A DNA stretch of 64,000 nucleotides, from the NCBI RefSeq assembly GCF_051148895.1, contig NZ_CP154625.1, positions 620,001-684,000 on the forward strand. Direction: 5' to 3'. The number at the start of each line of letters is the position of its first letter. The first letter of the stretch is position 1. Positions 42,977-52,601 of this stretch are shown in pieces. A program made the position numbers and the translations under genes. The DNA is from Terrisporobacter vanillatitrophus. GTDB lineage: Bacteria > Bacillota > Clostridia > Peptostreptococcales > Peptostreptococcaceae. Below the pieces are notes generated by a model. That model had not been told where the DNA came from. It saw only the letters and a program-made list of their open reading frames with translations, and made no database searches.

Positions 42977-43538
42977 TGAATTTATTAGGGGAAAAGTTCC
43001 TATAACAAAGGAAGAAGTTAGAGCCATCTCATTAAATAAATTGAACTTGAAAGATGCCAAAACTTTTATAGATGTGGGAGCGGGTACAGGTAGTGTTTCC
43101 ATTGAAGCAGCTCAAATTTATGATAATTTAAATGTTATTGCTATTGAAAGAAATGATGAAGCTATAGATTTAATAAACAAGAATGTAGAAAAATTTAATT
43201 TATCAAATATAAAAGTTATACAAGCTTATGCTCCTATTAAAATAAAGGAAAAAGCTGATGGGATTTTTTTAGGTGGAACAGGAAATAACCTGGAAGAAAT
43301 AATAAAATGGTCAAAAGATTTATTAATATCAGGAGGAAGGTTAGTAGCTAACTTTATATTAATTGATAATTTTTATGACACAATGAATTTACTAAAAAAA
43401 TATGATTTTAAAAATATAGATGTATCGTTGTTAAATATAAGTAAATTAGAACAATTAGGAGGACGAGATTATTTTAAACCTCACAATCCTATATACATAA
43501 TATCATGCGAAAAAGGGGAAAAAGATAAACATGAATAA
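42966..43538 (+). CDS. cbiT: Cobalt-precorrin-6B (C15)-methyltransferase, decarboxylating
   Basis: A 190-residue class I SAM methyltransferase. The opening segment FIRGKVPITKEEVRAISL and the SAM loop IDVGAGTGSVSIEAAQ are diagnostic, followed by IAIERNDEAIDLI and DGIFLGGTG. It methylates C15 and removes the C12 acetate carboxyl. Overlaps cbiE upstream and cbiF downstream. Confidence 0.93.
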   Translation: MRNDEFIRGKVPITKEEVRAISLNKLNLKDAKTFIDVGAGTGSVSIEAAQIYDNLNVIAIERNDEAIDLINKNVEKFNLSNIKVIQAYAPIKIKEKADGIFLGGTGNNLEEIIKWSKDLLISGGRLVANFILIDNFYDTMNLLKKYDFKNIDVSLLNISKLEQLGGRDYFKPHNPIYIISCEKGEKDKHE

Positions 43539-44283
43539 AGTACATTTTGTTGGAGCAGGACCAGGAGACAAAGAGTTAATAACATTAAAAGGATATAAAT
43601 TATTATCTAATGCAGATGTGGTAATATATGCAGGGTCATTAGTTAATCCAGCACTTTTAGATTATTGTAAAGAAGGATGCGAAATTCATGACAGTGCATA
43701 TATGAACTTACAAGAAATAATAGAAGTTATGGAAAAAGGAATTAAAGAAGAAAAATCAGTTGTTAGACTTCAAACAGGAGACTTCTCAATATATGGTTCA
43801 ATAAGAGAACAAGTTGAAGATTTAGCAAAATTAAATATAGATTATGATTGTACACCAGGAGTTAGTTCTTTCCTTGGAGCATCATCAGCTTTAGGTGTAG
43901 AATATACAGTTCCAGAAATATCTCAATCAGTAGTAATAACAAGAATGGAAGGAAGAACTCCAGTGCCATCAAAAGAATCAATAGAATCTTTTGCAGCACA
44001 CCAAACATCAATGGTAATATTCCTTTCAGTTCAAGAAATAGGAAAAGTTGTGGAAAAACTAATTGCTGGTGGATATGATAAAACAACACCAATAGCTGTT
44101 GTATATAAGGCAACTTGGCCAGATGAAAAAGTAGTAAAAGGAACGCTACAAGATATAGCAACAAAGGTAAAAGAGGCTGATATAAGAAAAACAGCATTAA
44201 TAATGGTGGGAGAATTTTTAGGAAAAGAATATAATAACTCAAAATTATATGATAAGGATTTTGTTCATGAATATAGAGGATAA
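43531..44283 (+). CDS. cbiF: Cobalt-precorrin-4 (C11)-methyltransferase
   Basis: A 250-residue SAM methyltransferase. HFVGAGPGDKELITLKGYKL at the start, VIYAGSLVNPALLDYC, LQTGDFSIYGSIREQ, TPGVSSFLGASSALGVEYT. These features separate CbiF/CobM from its paralogues in the operon. The start lies inside cbiT by 8 bases. cbiG begins before its stop. Confidence 0.94.
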   Translation: MNKVHFVGAGPGDKELITLKGYKLLSNADVVIYAGSLVNPALLDYCKEGCEIHDSAYMNLQEIIEVMEKGIKEEKSVVRLQTGDFSIYGSIREQVEDLAKLNIDYDCTPGVSSFLGASSALGVEYTVPEISQSVVITRMEGRTPVPSKESIESFAAHQTSMVIFLSVQEIGKVVEKLIAGGYDKTTPIAVVYKATWPDEKVVKGTLQDIATKVKEADIRKTALIMVGEFLGKEYNNSKLYDKDFVHEYRG

Positions 44284-45316
44284 AAAAATAGCTATATTAT
44301 CCATTACTAAAAATGGGAAAGAACTTGGGTTAAAAATAAAAAGAAATATATCTACTGCTCATTTATATTATGTGAAAAAGGATGCTGTTAAAGAGGAAGA
44401 TAATGTTATTTATGTAAATAAAAAATTGAAGGAATTTGTACCAAAAATCTTTGGTGAATATGACTACATTATCTTCATAATGGCATGTGGAATAGTAGTA
44501 AGAACTATAGCACCTCTGATAGAAAACAAATTTATAGATCCTGCTATTTTAGTCAGTGATGAAAAAGGAAAGAATATTATAAGTTTGCTTAGCGGACATA
44601 TGGGTGGAGCCAATGAAATGACTTTACATATAAGTGACTTGTTAAATTCAAATCCAGTTATAACAACGGCTACAGATGTTAATGACAAATCATCCTTAGA
44701 TATGATTGCAAAAAAATTGAACGCTCACATTTATGACTTTAGAAATAAAGTACTAAAAATAAATTCCATGCTAGTTAATGGTGAAGTTGTGAATCTTTTT
44801 ATAGATGGAGATTACAACATAGATACTAGAGGATTTAATGTATGCAAGAAGGATGAAATAAATAAAATGGACGAAGTAATAGTAATAAGTAATAAGAAAA
44901 ATTTAAACTTAATAAACAACAACATTCTTAAAGTTGTACCTAAAAATATTGTAATAGGTATTGGATGCAGAAAAAATATTGATAAAGAATATATGATAAA
45001 TTCATTATCTGATTTTTTACATAAGCAAAATATTGATATAAATTCAATAAAAGAGATAGGAAGCATAGATATTAAAAAGAATGAGGGAGCCTTGATAAAT
45101 TTAAGTGAATATTTAAATGTTCCTTTTAAAACATTTACAGCTGATGAAATATCAAAGGTAGAACATTTATATGAAAAATCAGAGTGGGTAAAACAAAATG
45201 TGGGTGTTCACTCTGTAGCAGAACCTGTGGCTCACTTATTAAGTAATGGAAATCTAATAATAAAAAAACATAAATACAATGGAATTACATTTTCAGTAGG
45301 GAGAGTTAATATATGA
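44267..45316 (+). CDS. cbiG: Cobalt-precorrin 5A hydrolase
   Basis: A 349-residue enzyme that opens the delta-lactone of cobalt-precorrin-5A with loss of acetaldehyde. Typical features: IMACGIVVRTIAPLI, DEKGKNIISLLSGHMGGANE, ATDVNDKSSLDMIAKK, IGIGCRKNI, and the C-terminal AEPVAHLLSNG. I start at ATG 44267, 8 bases after AAGGA; an ATG at 44249 is in frame without a ribosome site. It overlaps cbiF by 17 bases and cbiH by 4. Confidence 0.93.
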   Translation: MNIEDKKIAILSITKNGKELGLKIKRNISTAHLYYVKKDAVKEEDNVIYVNKKLKEFVPKIFGEYDYIIFIMACGIVVRTIAPLIENKFIDPAILVSDEKGKNIISLLSGHMGGANEMTLHISDLLNSNPVITTATDVNDKSSLDMIAKKLNAHIYDFRNKVLKINSMLVNGEVVNLFIDGDYNIDTRGFNVCKKDEINKMDEVIVISNKKNLNLINNNILKVVPKNIVIGIGCRKNIDKEYMINSLSDFLHKQNIDINSIKEIGSIDIKKNEGALINLSEYLNVPFKTFTADEISKVEHLYEKSEWVKQNVGVHSVAEPVAHLLSNGNLIIKKHKYNGITFSVGRVNI

Positions 45317-46038
45317 TATATGTTATAGGTATTGGACCAGGATGCAAAAACTTGATGACTATGGAAGCCATAAAGGCAATAGAAGATGCTGAAGTTATAG
45401 TAGGATATAAAACTTACATTGATTTAGTAACAGAGTTTATTGTAGATAAAGAAGTTGTGCAAAATGGTATGAGAAAAGAAATAGAAAGATGTAAGCAAGC
45501 TTTAGAAATTGCAAAAACAGGGAAAAAAGTTGCTGTTATAAGTAGTGGAGATGCAGGAATCTATGGAATGGCAGGGCTTATACTAGAATTAATAACAAAA
45601 GAAGATGTAGATATAAAAGTTAAAGTTGTGCCGGGTGTTACTGCAAGTATAGGAGCGGCAGCAGTGCTTGGAGCGCCTATAATGCATGATTTCTGTCATA
45701 TAAGTTTAAGTGATTTAATGACTCCTTGGGAAGTTATAGAAAAGAGACTTAGATTAGCAGCGGAAGCTGATTTTGTTATTTGCTTATACAACCCAAGAAG
45801 TAAGGGAAGAAGTGAACATTTAGCTAAGGCCTTTGAAATCATGGGAGAATTTAAATCAAAATCAACTCCAGTTGGAATAGTAAAAGATGTGGGAAGAGAA
45901 AAGGAAGAAAAATTCATATGCACATTTGAAACTATGGAATTTGAAAGAGTTGATATGACAACTATGGTTATTATAGGAAATAAAGCTACTTATATCCATG
46001 ATGATTTAATGATAACTCCAAGGGGATATGAAGTATGA
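45313..46038 (+). CDS. cbiH: Cobalt-precorrin-3 (C17)-methyltransferase, ring contraction
   Basis: A 241-residue SAM methyltransferase that contracts the macrocycle. YVIGIGPGCKNLMTMEA, IISSGDAG-type SAM loop VISSGDAGIYGMAGL, VPGVTASIGAAAVLGAPIMH, HISLSDLMTPWEVIEKR (a CobJ/CbiH mark), LYNPRSKGR. ATGA overlaps on both sides with cbiG and cbiJ. Confidence 0.94.
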   Translation: MIYVIGIGPGCKNLMTMEAIKAIEDAEVIVGYKTYIDLVTEFIVDKEVVQNGMRKEIERCKQALEIAKTGKKVAVISSGDAGIYGMAGLILELITKEDVDIKVKVVPGVTASIGAAAVLGAPIMHDFCHISLSDLMTPWEVIEKRLRLAAEADFVICLYNPRSKGRSEHLAKAFEIMGEFKSKSTPVGIVKDVGREKEEKFICTFETMEFERVDMTTMVIIGNKATYIHDDLMITPRGYEV

Positions 46039-46781
46039 TTTTAGTTTTAGGTGGAACTTCAGATAGTATAGAAATATGTCATAATTTAAATGAAAAAAAT
46101 ATGGATTATATAGTTTCAGTAACAACTTCATATGGAGAAGACTTAGCAAAGAAATGTTCAAATAAAATTATATTAAAAAAGTTAACTATAAAAGACATGG
46201 TTAATTTTATAAATGAAAATTACATTACTACTATAATAGATGCCACTCATCCTTATGCTGTGGAAGTATCTACAAATGCTATCAAAGCTTCACAAATAAC
46301 AAATATAAAATATATTAGATTTGAAAGAGAATCTTTAATAAAATATGTAGATTATAAAAATAAGTACATAGTTAATGACATAGATGAAGCTTGTGAAATA
46401 GCAAATAAAATAGGGCAAAATATTTTTATAGGAACGGGAAGTAAAAATTTGTATCTATATAAAGAAAAAATAAAAAATAAAAACTTAATTCCTAGGGTAC
46501 TTCCAACTAGTGAAGTTTTAATTAGTTGCGAAGAATTAGGATTCAATGCAGATAATATTATAGCTATGAAGGGACCTTTTTCAGTTGAGATGAATGAGTC
46601 TACATATAAACAATATAATATTGATTTAGTAATTACAAAAGAAAGTGGAGTAGCAGGAGGATTTTTAGAAAAAATCAAAGCATGCGAGAACTTGAATATT
46701 CCAGTGATTATTATAAAAAGAAAAGAAATGAGTTATCCAAATACTGTTGGAAAAATTCAAAATTTAATTAATTTAATATAG
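46035..46781 (+). CDS. cbiJ: Cobalt-precorrin-6A reductase
   Basis: A 248-residue NAD(P)H enzyme reducing the corrin ring. VLGGTSDSIEICHNL at the N-terminus, IDATHPYAVEVSTNAIKAS, YIRFERESL, IFIGTGSKNLYLY, and TKESGVAGGFLEKIKA near the end match the family. Starts in the ATGA overlap with cbiH. Confidence 0.93.
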   Translation: MILVLGGTSDSIEICHNLNEKNMDYIVSVTTSYGEDLAKKCSNKIILKKLTIKDMVNFINENYITTIIDATHPYAVEVSTNAIKASQITNIKYIRFERESLIKYVDYKNKYIVNDIDEACEIANKIGQNIFIGTGSKNLYLYKEKIKNKNLIPRVLPTSEVLISCEELGFNADNIIAMKGPFSVEMNESTYKQYNIDLVITKESGVAGGFLEKIKACENLNIPVIIIKRKEMSYPNTVGKIQNLINLI

Positions 46782-46815
46782 TAAATATCTAGATTTACTG
46801 TAAGGGAGAGACGTT

Positions 46816-47610
46816 ATGAAAAAAGCTATATTGGTAGTAAGTTTCGGGACTAGCTATCATGAAACTAGAAAAAAAACTATAGAACCTTGTGAAAATAAAA
46901 TAAAAGAACGTTTCGAAGGATATGATTTTTACAGAGCATTTACTTCAAGTATGATTATAAAAAAATTAAAGAAAAGAGACAACTTAATAATTGACAACCC
47001 AGTAGAAGCTTTAGAGAGACTTTATAATGAAGGTTATGAAGAAGTAATAGTACAATCTCTTCATATTATATGTGGAGAAGAGTATAACAAACTTAAAGAA
47101 ATGGTAGATGGATTTAAGGATCAATTTGAAAGAATTTCTTTAGGAAGACCACTATTAACTTATATAGAAGATTATAGAGAAACTGTTTTAGCTGTAAAAC
47201 AAGATATTGAAACAATGGATATAGATGAGGCAATAGTATTTATGGGGCATGGTACAGAACATGAAAGTCATGCGTCTTATCCAGCTATAGAGTATATGTT
47301 TAGAGATTATGGAATAAATGCTTATGTTGGAACTGTTGAAGGATATCCAGAAATTGACCAAGTTATAAAACTATTAAAAGAAAGAAATGTAAAAACAGTA
47401 GATTTAATGCCATTTATGTTAGTAGCAGGAGATCATGCTATAAATGATATGGCAAGTGATGAGGAAGATTCATGGAAAACTATTTTAGAAAAAGAAGGAT
47501 TTAATGTAAAAGTTCATTTAAAAGGACTTGGAGAAAATTCTTACATACAAGAGAAATTTGCTAATCATGCACTAGATTGTATGAAGGAATTAGAGGAAGT
47601 AAGCATTTAA
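46816..47610 (+). CDS. cbiK: Sirohydrochlorin cobaltochelatase
   Basis: A 264-residue class II chelatase that inserts Co2+ into sirohydrochlorin, the entry step of the early-cobalt route. VSFGTSYHETRKKTI at the start, metal histidines in VQSLHIICGEEYNK, MGHGTEHESHASY and VAGDHAINDMASDE. It appears cytoplasmic (no signal peptide). Its presence fixes the pathway as the anaerobic one. A 34-base gap with GGGAG separates it from cbiJ. Confidence 0.94.
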   Translation: MKKAILVVSFGTSYHETRKKTIEPCENKIKERFEGYDFYRAFTSSMIIKKLKKRDNLIIDNPVEALERLYNEGYEEVIVQSLHIICGEEYNKLKEMVDGFKDQFERISLGRPLLTYIEDYRETVLAVKQDIETMDIDEAIVFMGHGTEHESHASYPAIEYMFRDYGINAYVGTVEGYPEIDQVIKLLKERNVKTVDLMPFMLVAGDHAINDMASDEEDSWKTILEKEGFNVKVHLKGLGENSYIQEKFANHALDCMKELEEVSI

Positions 47611-47628
47611 TAATTGGAGGGAATTAAT

Positions 47629-48336
47629 ATGGCAAAGTTTTATGGAATTGGAACTGGACCAGGAGATAGTTCATTAGTAACCGTAAAGGCAGTTAACACA
47701 CTAAAAAATTTAGATATATTATATACACCAGAATCTAAAAAAGGTGGGGAAAGTTTAGCATTATCAATAGTTGATGAATACTTACCAGAAAGCTTAGAAA
47801 TAAAATCTAGACATTTTCCTATGAGTTTCAATGGAACAGAAAAAATACAAGTATGGAATTCAGTTTCTGGTGAAATAGTTGAAGATGTTAAAAAAGGTAA
47901 AAATGTTGGTTTCGTAACATTGGGAGATCCTATGATATACAGTACCTATGTATATGTAATGGAAAGACTAATGGAAGAAGTAGAAGTAGAAACTATACCA
48001 GGAATTTCATCATTTTCTAATATAGCATCAAACCAAAACTTCCCTCTAGTAATGGACACAGATCCATTAATAGTAATACCATGTACTATGGAAGAAGATA
48101 AGATAGATGAAGCTCTTGAAAAATATGATTGTTTAGTACTAATGAAAGTTTACAAAAAAATAAATATGGTTATAGATAAATTGAAAAAACATGACTTAAT
48201 TGATCATGCTATACTAGTTAGTAATTCATCTCAAGAAAAAGAAGAGGTATTTACTAATTTAAGGGATGAACATATTGATGAGAAGATATCATATTTTTCA
48301 ACAATATTAGTAAATAAAAATAGAAATAAAAGATAA
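47629..48336 (+). CDS. cbiL: Cobalt-factor II (C20)-methyltransferase
   Basis: A 235-residue SAM methyltransferase. FYGIGTGPGDSSLVTVKAV, VGFVTLGDPMIYSTYVYV, IPGISSFSNIASN, LMKVYKKINMVID. This fits CbiL/CobI, acting straight after cobalt insertion. ATG 47629 follows GGAGG; the longer frame starts with TTG before that site. hemC follows after 43 bases, with no terminator seen. Confidence 0.93.
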   Translation: MAKFYGIGTGPGDSSLVTVKAVNTLKNLDILYTPESKKGGESLALSIVDEYLPESLEIKSRHFPMSFNGTEKIQVWNSVSGEIVEDVKKGKNVGFVTLGDPMIYSTYVYVMERLMEEVEVETIPGISSFSNIASNQNFPLVMDTDPLIVIPCTMEEDKIDEALEKYDCLVLMKVYKKINMVIDKLKKHDLIDHAILVSNSSQEKEEVFTNLRDEHIDEKISYFSTILVNKNRNKR

Positions 48337-48379
48337 CATCTTATTAAAATAGAATTCCTATAAAATAAGGAGAATTAAT

Positions 48380-49279
48380 ATGAAGATAGTAGTTGGAACG
48401 CGAGGTAGTAAATTAGCCCTTATTCAAACTAACTGGGTAGTTGAAGAATTAAAAAAAGCTAATCCAGAGATTGAATTTGAAATTAAGATAATAAAAACAA
48501 AGGGTGATTTAGTAACGCATTTGCCTTTGCATAAAATAGGAGATAAGGGTCTATTTACAAGAGAGATTGAGCAGAAACTTTTAGATAGAGAAATAGATTT
48601 AGCTGTGCACAGTATGAAGGATATGCCATCAACTCTTCCACAAGGATTAAAATTTGCAAATGTGCCAAGAAGAGAAGATCCTAGAGATATTCTTGTTTTA
48701 AAAGAAAATTACAAAACAATAGAAGATTTACCTCATGGAGCAAGAATTGGTACAGGAAGTAAAAGAAGAATATATCAACTTCTTAAATATAGACCTGATT
48801 TAGAAATAGTACCCATAAGAGGAAATATAGATACTAGAATACGAAAAATAGAAGATGAAAATCTTCATGGTATTGTATTAGCAGCAGCAGGCTTACTAAG
48901 AGCAGGCTTAGAAGAACATATTAGTTACTACTTACCTACTAATATAATGATACCAGCTCCAGCTCAAGGGGCGCTTGCTTTAGAAATAAGAGAAAATGAT
49001 TCACATATGGAAGAAATAATTTCTCATATTAAAGATGAAACAACAGAAATACAAGTAGCAGCAGAGAGAGGATTCTTAGCAGGAGTTAACGGAAGTTGCC
49101 ATGTTCCTATGGGGGCATATTGTGAAATTAATGATGATAAATTAATATTAACAGGTCTTTATGGAGATGAAGAGGGTAAAAAACTAGTTGTGAAATCAAT
49201 AGAAGGAAGTGTTAAGGACTCTTCTAAAATAGGATTTGATTTGGCAGAAGAAGTTCTTAAAGAGTACAACAAGTTATAG
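48380..49279 (+). CDS. hemC: Hydroxymethylbilane synthase (porphobilinogen deaminase)
   Basis: A 299-residue enzyme polymerising four porphobilinogens. VVGTRGSKLALIQTNWV, the active-site Asp in DLAVHSMKDMP, GTGSKRRIYQL, IRGNIDTRI, and the dipyrromethane-carrying Cys in AGVNGSCHVPMGAY. Normal length. AAGGAG site. Its end lies close to the start of the cobA-hemD fusion. Confidence 0.95.
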   Translation: MKIVVGTRGSKLALIQTNWVVEELKKANPEIEFEIKIIKTKGDLVTHLPLHKIGDKGLFTREIEQKLLDREIDLAVHSMKDMPSTLPQGLKFANVPRREDPRDILVLKENYKTIEDLPHGARIGTGSKRRIYQLLKYRPDLEIVPIRGNIDTRIRKIEDENLHGIVLAAAGLLRAGLEEHISYYLPTNIMIPAPAQGALALEIRENDSHMEEIISHIKDETTEIQVAAERGFLAGVNGSCHVPMGAYCEINDDKLILTGLYGDEEGKKLVVKSIEGSVKDSSKIGFDLAEEVLKEYNKL

Positions 49280-49302
49280 TGAATTTAAGGAGTATGAAAA
49301 CT

Positions 49303-50838
49303 ATGAATGGAAAAGTTTACTTAGTGGGGGCAGGACCTGGAGATTATAAACTTATAACTTTGAAAGGTTTAGAATGTATAAGAAAAGCAGATGTAATAGT
49401 TTATGATAGGTTAGCTAACGTTAAATACTTAGAAGAAGCAAAGAAAGACTGTATATTTATAAATGTAGGAAAAGCATCTAGTAATCATATGCTACCACAA
49501 GATGACATAAATAGATTAATTGCTGATAAGGCATTGGAAGGAAAGATTGTTGTTAGATTAAAAGGTGGAGATCCTTATGTATTTGGTCGAGGAGGAGAAG
49601 AAGCAGAACTTCTTCGTAGTGAAAATATTGAATTTGAGGTAGTACCAGGAATAACTTCTCCAATAGGAGGCCTATGTTATGCAGGTATTCCTATAACTCA
49701 CAGAGATCATGCTTCATCTTTCCATGTTATAACAGGTCATCCTAGAAAAGATGGAAAAGAAACAAAGGAAATAAACTGGAATGCTCTAGCAAATGTAAAA
49801 GGAACTTTAGTATTTTTAATGGGAATTGCTAACTTAAAGAATATAAGCGAAAATCTAATTAAAGAAGGCAAAGATAAAAATACTCCAGTGGCTTTTATTA
49901 GTTGGGCAACAAGACCTAACCAAAGAGTTGTAACAGCTACTTTAGAAAATGCTCATGAAGTAGCAATTAAAGAAAATGTTAAACCACCTACTTTAATAGT
50001 AGTTGGAAGTGTTGTAAATCTTAGAGAAAAGTTAAACTTCTTCGAGGAAAAACCATTGTTTGGGAAAAGTATAGTGGTTACTAGATGTAGAACGCAAAGT
50101 AGTGCACTAGCTGAAAAAATAAGTGAGATGGGTGGAAATCCAATAGAAATCCCAACTATAAAAATTCAAAAGGTTGAGGAGAATAAAGAACTAGAAGTAG
50201 AAATAGATAAAATTAAAGATTATACTTATATACTATTTAGTAGTAAAAATGCAGTTGATATATTCTTTGATAAGTTAAATGAAAAAGGATATGATTCAAG
50301 AGTTCTTTGCAATAGCAAAATTTGTGCTGTGGGAGGAGAAACTGCAAAAGCTATTAAATCAAGAGGTATAATTGCTGATATAGTTCCACAAAAATATGTA
50401 GCTGAAGGACTTTATGAAGAATTAAAAGATATTATTAATGAAAATGATAAAATTTTAATTCCAAGGGCAAAAAAAGCTAGAGATTTCTTAATTAATAAAT
50501 TAAGTGAGAAATGTTATATTAAAGAAGTTATTACTTATGAGTCAGTTATAGATAATGATAAAAAAGATTTGGCTCTAGAAGTAATAGAAGATGAAAACGT
50601 GGATTATATCACTTTTGCCAGCTCTTCAACAGTTAAAAACTTTATAACTTTAATTGGAGAAGAAAATCTTCAACAGTTAAAAAATAAAAATATAATATCC
50701 ATAGGTCCAATAACTAGCAAAACCATAGAGGAATATGGATTGGAAGTTTATAAAGAAGCTGAAGTAGCGACAATTGACAGTATGATAGATGCAATATCAA
50801 ATAATGAAAAAATACAAATGGGGGAATTAACATGTTAA
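49303..50838 (+). CDS. cobA-hemD: Uroporphyrinogen-III C-methyltransferase / uroporphyrinogen-III synthase fusion
   Basis: A two-domain protein of 511 residues. Residues 1-~245 are SUMT (VYLVGAGPGDYKLITLKGLE, RLKGGDPYVFGRGGEE, VPGITSPIGGLCYAGIPITH), which methylates uroporphyrinogen III to precorrin-2. Residues ~255-511 are the HemD synthase (VVTRCRTQSSALAEKI, ILFSSKNAVDIFFDKL, DYITFASSSTVKNFI). The fusion hands the first macrocycle straight to the corrin branch. ATG 49303 is 10 bases after AAGGAG. In-frame upstream codons overlap that site. Confidence 0.94.
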   Translation: MNGKVYLVGAGPGDYKLITLKGLECIRKADVIVYDRLANVKYLEEAKKDCIFINVGKASSNHMLPQDDINRLIADKALEGKIVVRLKGGDPYVFGRGGEEAELLRSENIEFEVVPGITSPIGGLCYAGIPITHRDHASSFHVITGHPRKDGKETKEINWNALANVKGTLVFLMGIANLKNISENLIKEGKDKNTPVAFISWATRPNQRVVTATLENAHEVAIKENVKPPTLIVVGSVVNLREKLNFFEEKPLFGKSIVVTRCRTQSSALAEKISEMGGNPIEIPTIKIQKVEENKELEVEIDKIKDYTYILFSSKNAVDIFFDKLNEKGYDSRVLCNSKICAVGGETAKAIKSRGIIADIVPQKYVAEGLYEELKDIINENDKILIPRAKKARDFLINKLSEKCYIKEVITYESVIDNDKKDLALEVIEDENVDYITFASSSTVKNFITLIGEENLQQLKNKNIISIGPITSKTIEEYGLEVYKEAEVATIDSMIDAISNNEKIQMGELTC

Positions 50839-51806
50839 GAAGACCAAGAAGATTAAGAAGTAGTAAAGCTATAAGAAACTTAGTGAGAGAAACAAAATTA
50901 CAAGTAGAAGATTTAATTTATCCATTATTTATAGTAGATGGAGAAAACATAAAAAGAGAAATATCATCAATGGAAGGCGTTTATCATTTTTCAGTGGATA
51001 TGTTAGATGATGAAATAAAAGAATTAACAGAACTTGGAATAGAGCATGTATTGTTATTTGGTGTGCCAGATGACCATAAAAAGGACTGTTGCGCAAGTGA
51101 AGCATTTAATCCAGAAGGTGGAGTTCAAAGAGCCATAAGAAAAATAAAAGAAATAAACCCAGAAATGGATGTAATTTGCGACGTATGTATGTGTGAATAC
51201 ACAAGTCATGGACATTGTGGAATATTAACTGATACTGGATATGTACATAATGACAAAACATTAGATTACCTTGCTAAAATATCTTTAAGCTACGCACAGG
51301 CTGGTGCAGATATGGTTGCACCATCAGACATGATGGATGGAAGAATAGGAGCAATAAGAGAAGTTTTAGATAATAATGGATTTGAGAATGTGGCTATAAT
51401 GGCTTACAGTGCTAAATATGCTTCATCATTCTATGGACCATTTAGAGAAGCTGCAAACTCTGCACCTCAATTTGGTGACAGAAAAACTTATCAAATGGAT
51501 CCAGCAAACACAAATGAAGCAGTAATAGAAGGACAATTAGACGTTGAAGAAGGTGCTGACATAATAATGGTTAAACCAGCTCTATCTTATTTAGATGTAA
51601 TACAAAGATTCAAAGATAACTTTGATTTACCAATAGCAGCTTATAACGTAAGTGGTGAATACTCAATGTTAAAATTAGCTGTTAAAGAAGGATTATTAAA
51701 TGAAAGTGCTATTTATGAAGCAGTTATGTCTATAAAAAGAGCAGGAGCTACAATAATAATCACTTATTTTGCTAAAGACATAGCTAAAATGTTAAAAAGC
51801 AACTAG
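50832..51806 (+). CDS. hemB: Delta-aminolevulinic acid dehydratase (porphobilinogen synthase)
   Basis: A 324-residue enzyme condensing two 5-aminolevulinates. The zinc cysteines are in ICDVCMCEYTSHGHCG, the first Schiff-base lysine in MAYSAKYASSFYGPFR, and the second in IIMVKPALSYLDVI. YPLFIVDG and QMDPAN are also present. It overlaps cobA-hemD by 7 bases and completes the route from 5-aminolevulinate to uroporphyrinogen III within the operon. Confidence 0.95.
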   Translation: MLRRPRRLRSSKAIRNLVRETKLQVEDLIYPLFIVDGENIKREISSMEGVYHFSVDMLDDEIKELTELGIEHVLLFGVPDDHKKDCCASEAFNPEGGVQRAIRKIKEINPEMDVICDVCMCEYTSHGHCGILTDTGYVHNDKTLDYLAKISLSYAQAGADMVAPSDMMDGRIGAIREVLDNNGFENVAIMAYSAKYASSFYGPFREAANSAPQFGDRKTYQMDPANTNEAVIEGQLDVEEGADIIMVKPALSYLDVIQRFKDNFDLPIAAYNVSGEYSMLKLAVKEGLLNESAIYEAVMSIKRAGATIIITYFAKDIAKMLKSN

Positions 51807-51842
51807 TTAATATAAGTGATAAAACATATTGGAGGAAAGATT

Positions 51843-52487
51843 ATGAATAATAAATTTGTTTTATCATATAGTGGTGGAAAAGATTGTATACTAGCTTTAT
51901 ATAGAAAAATACAAGAAGGATGTATTCCGGTGGCACTTTTAACTACTGTGAAAAAATCTGCTTGTGAAACTTGGACTCATGGTTTAAGTTATAATTTACT
52001 AGAACAAGTTAGTAAAAGTTTGGAAATTCCTGTGATTTATGCAGAGTGTGATGCTTCAGAATACGAAATTAAGTTTGAAGAAAAACTTAAGGTGGCAAAG
52101 GAAATGGGTGCAACTTCAGTAGTATATGGAGATATTGATATTGAGCTACATAAACAATGGGGAATAGATAGAGCAACAAATACAGGTTTAAACTATGAAT
52201 TTCCTTTATGGCAAGAAAATAGAGAAAAACTTGTTAATGAAGTTATAGATAACGGGTTCAAAGCTATAATTAAGAAAGTAAACTTAGATTGTATGAGCAA
52301 AGATTTTTTAGGAAAAACACTAACAAAAGAGTTGGTGGAAAAGATTAAAGCTACTGGTTCTGATCCTTGTGGAGAAAATGGAGAGTACCATACATTTGTA
52401 GTAGATGGGCCAATATTTAATCATAGAATAGAAATTAAACAAGAGGATTTTAAACCTGAAAGTAGTTATAGGTTTTCAATAAAGTAG
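51843..52487 (+). CDS. DUF71/COG2102 ATP-pyrophosphatase family protein (possible B12-related amidase)
   Basis: A 214-residue N-type ATP pyrophosphatase. PP-loop FVLSYSGGKDCILALYR at the N-terminus, then VVYGDIDIELHKQWG and the C-terminal GENGEYHTFVVDGP, the family hallmark. Eukaryotic and archaeal relatives amidate diphthine. Bacteria lack diphthamide, and comparative genomics of the family has proposed a subgroup working in B12 salvage. The position at the end of the cbi operon, 36 bases after hemB with GGAGG, favours the B12 subgroup. The actual substrate is unproven. ATG 51843 chosen by the ribosome site. Confidence 0.8.
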   Translation: MNNKFVLSYSGGKDCILALYRKIQEGCIPVALLTTVKKSACETWTHGLSYNLLEQVSKSLEIPVIYAECDASEYEIKFEEKLKVAKEMGATSVVYGDIDIELHKQWGIDRATNTGLNYEFPLWQENREKLVNEVIDNGFKAIIKKVNLDCMSKDFLGKTLTKELVEKIKATGSDPCGENGEYHTFVVDGPIFNHRIEIKQEDFKPESSYRFSIK

Positions 52488-52494
52488 AAATTAT

Positions 52495-52540
52495 AAATAC
52501 CTTAAAGTTAGTTTATAAAACTTCTTTAAGGTATTTTTAG
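52495..52540 (+). terminator. Terminator of the cbi operon
   Basis: AAATACCTTAAAG (52495-52507) and CTTTAAGGTATTT (52524-52536) are perfect complements. It is the first clear terminator since riboswitch 2, about 17.8 kb upstream. Confidence 0.8.
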
Positions 52541-52601
52541 TTATTAATAATTATATTAAAATATAATTAGAACTACATAATTATAGGATACGGAGGATGC
52601 T

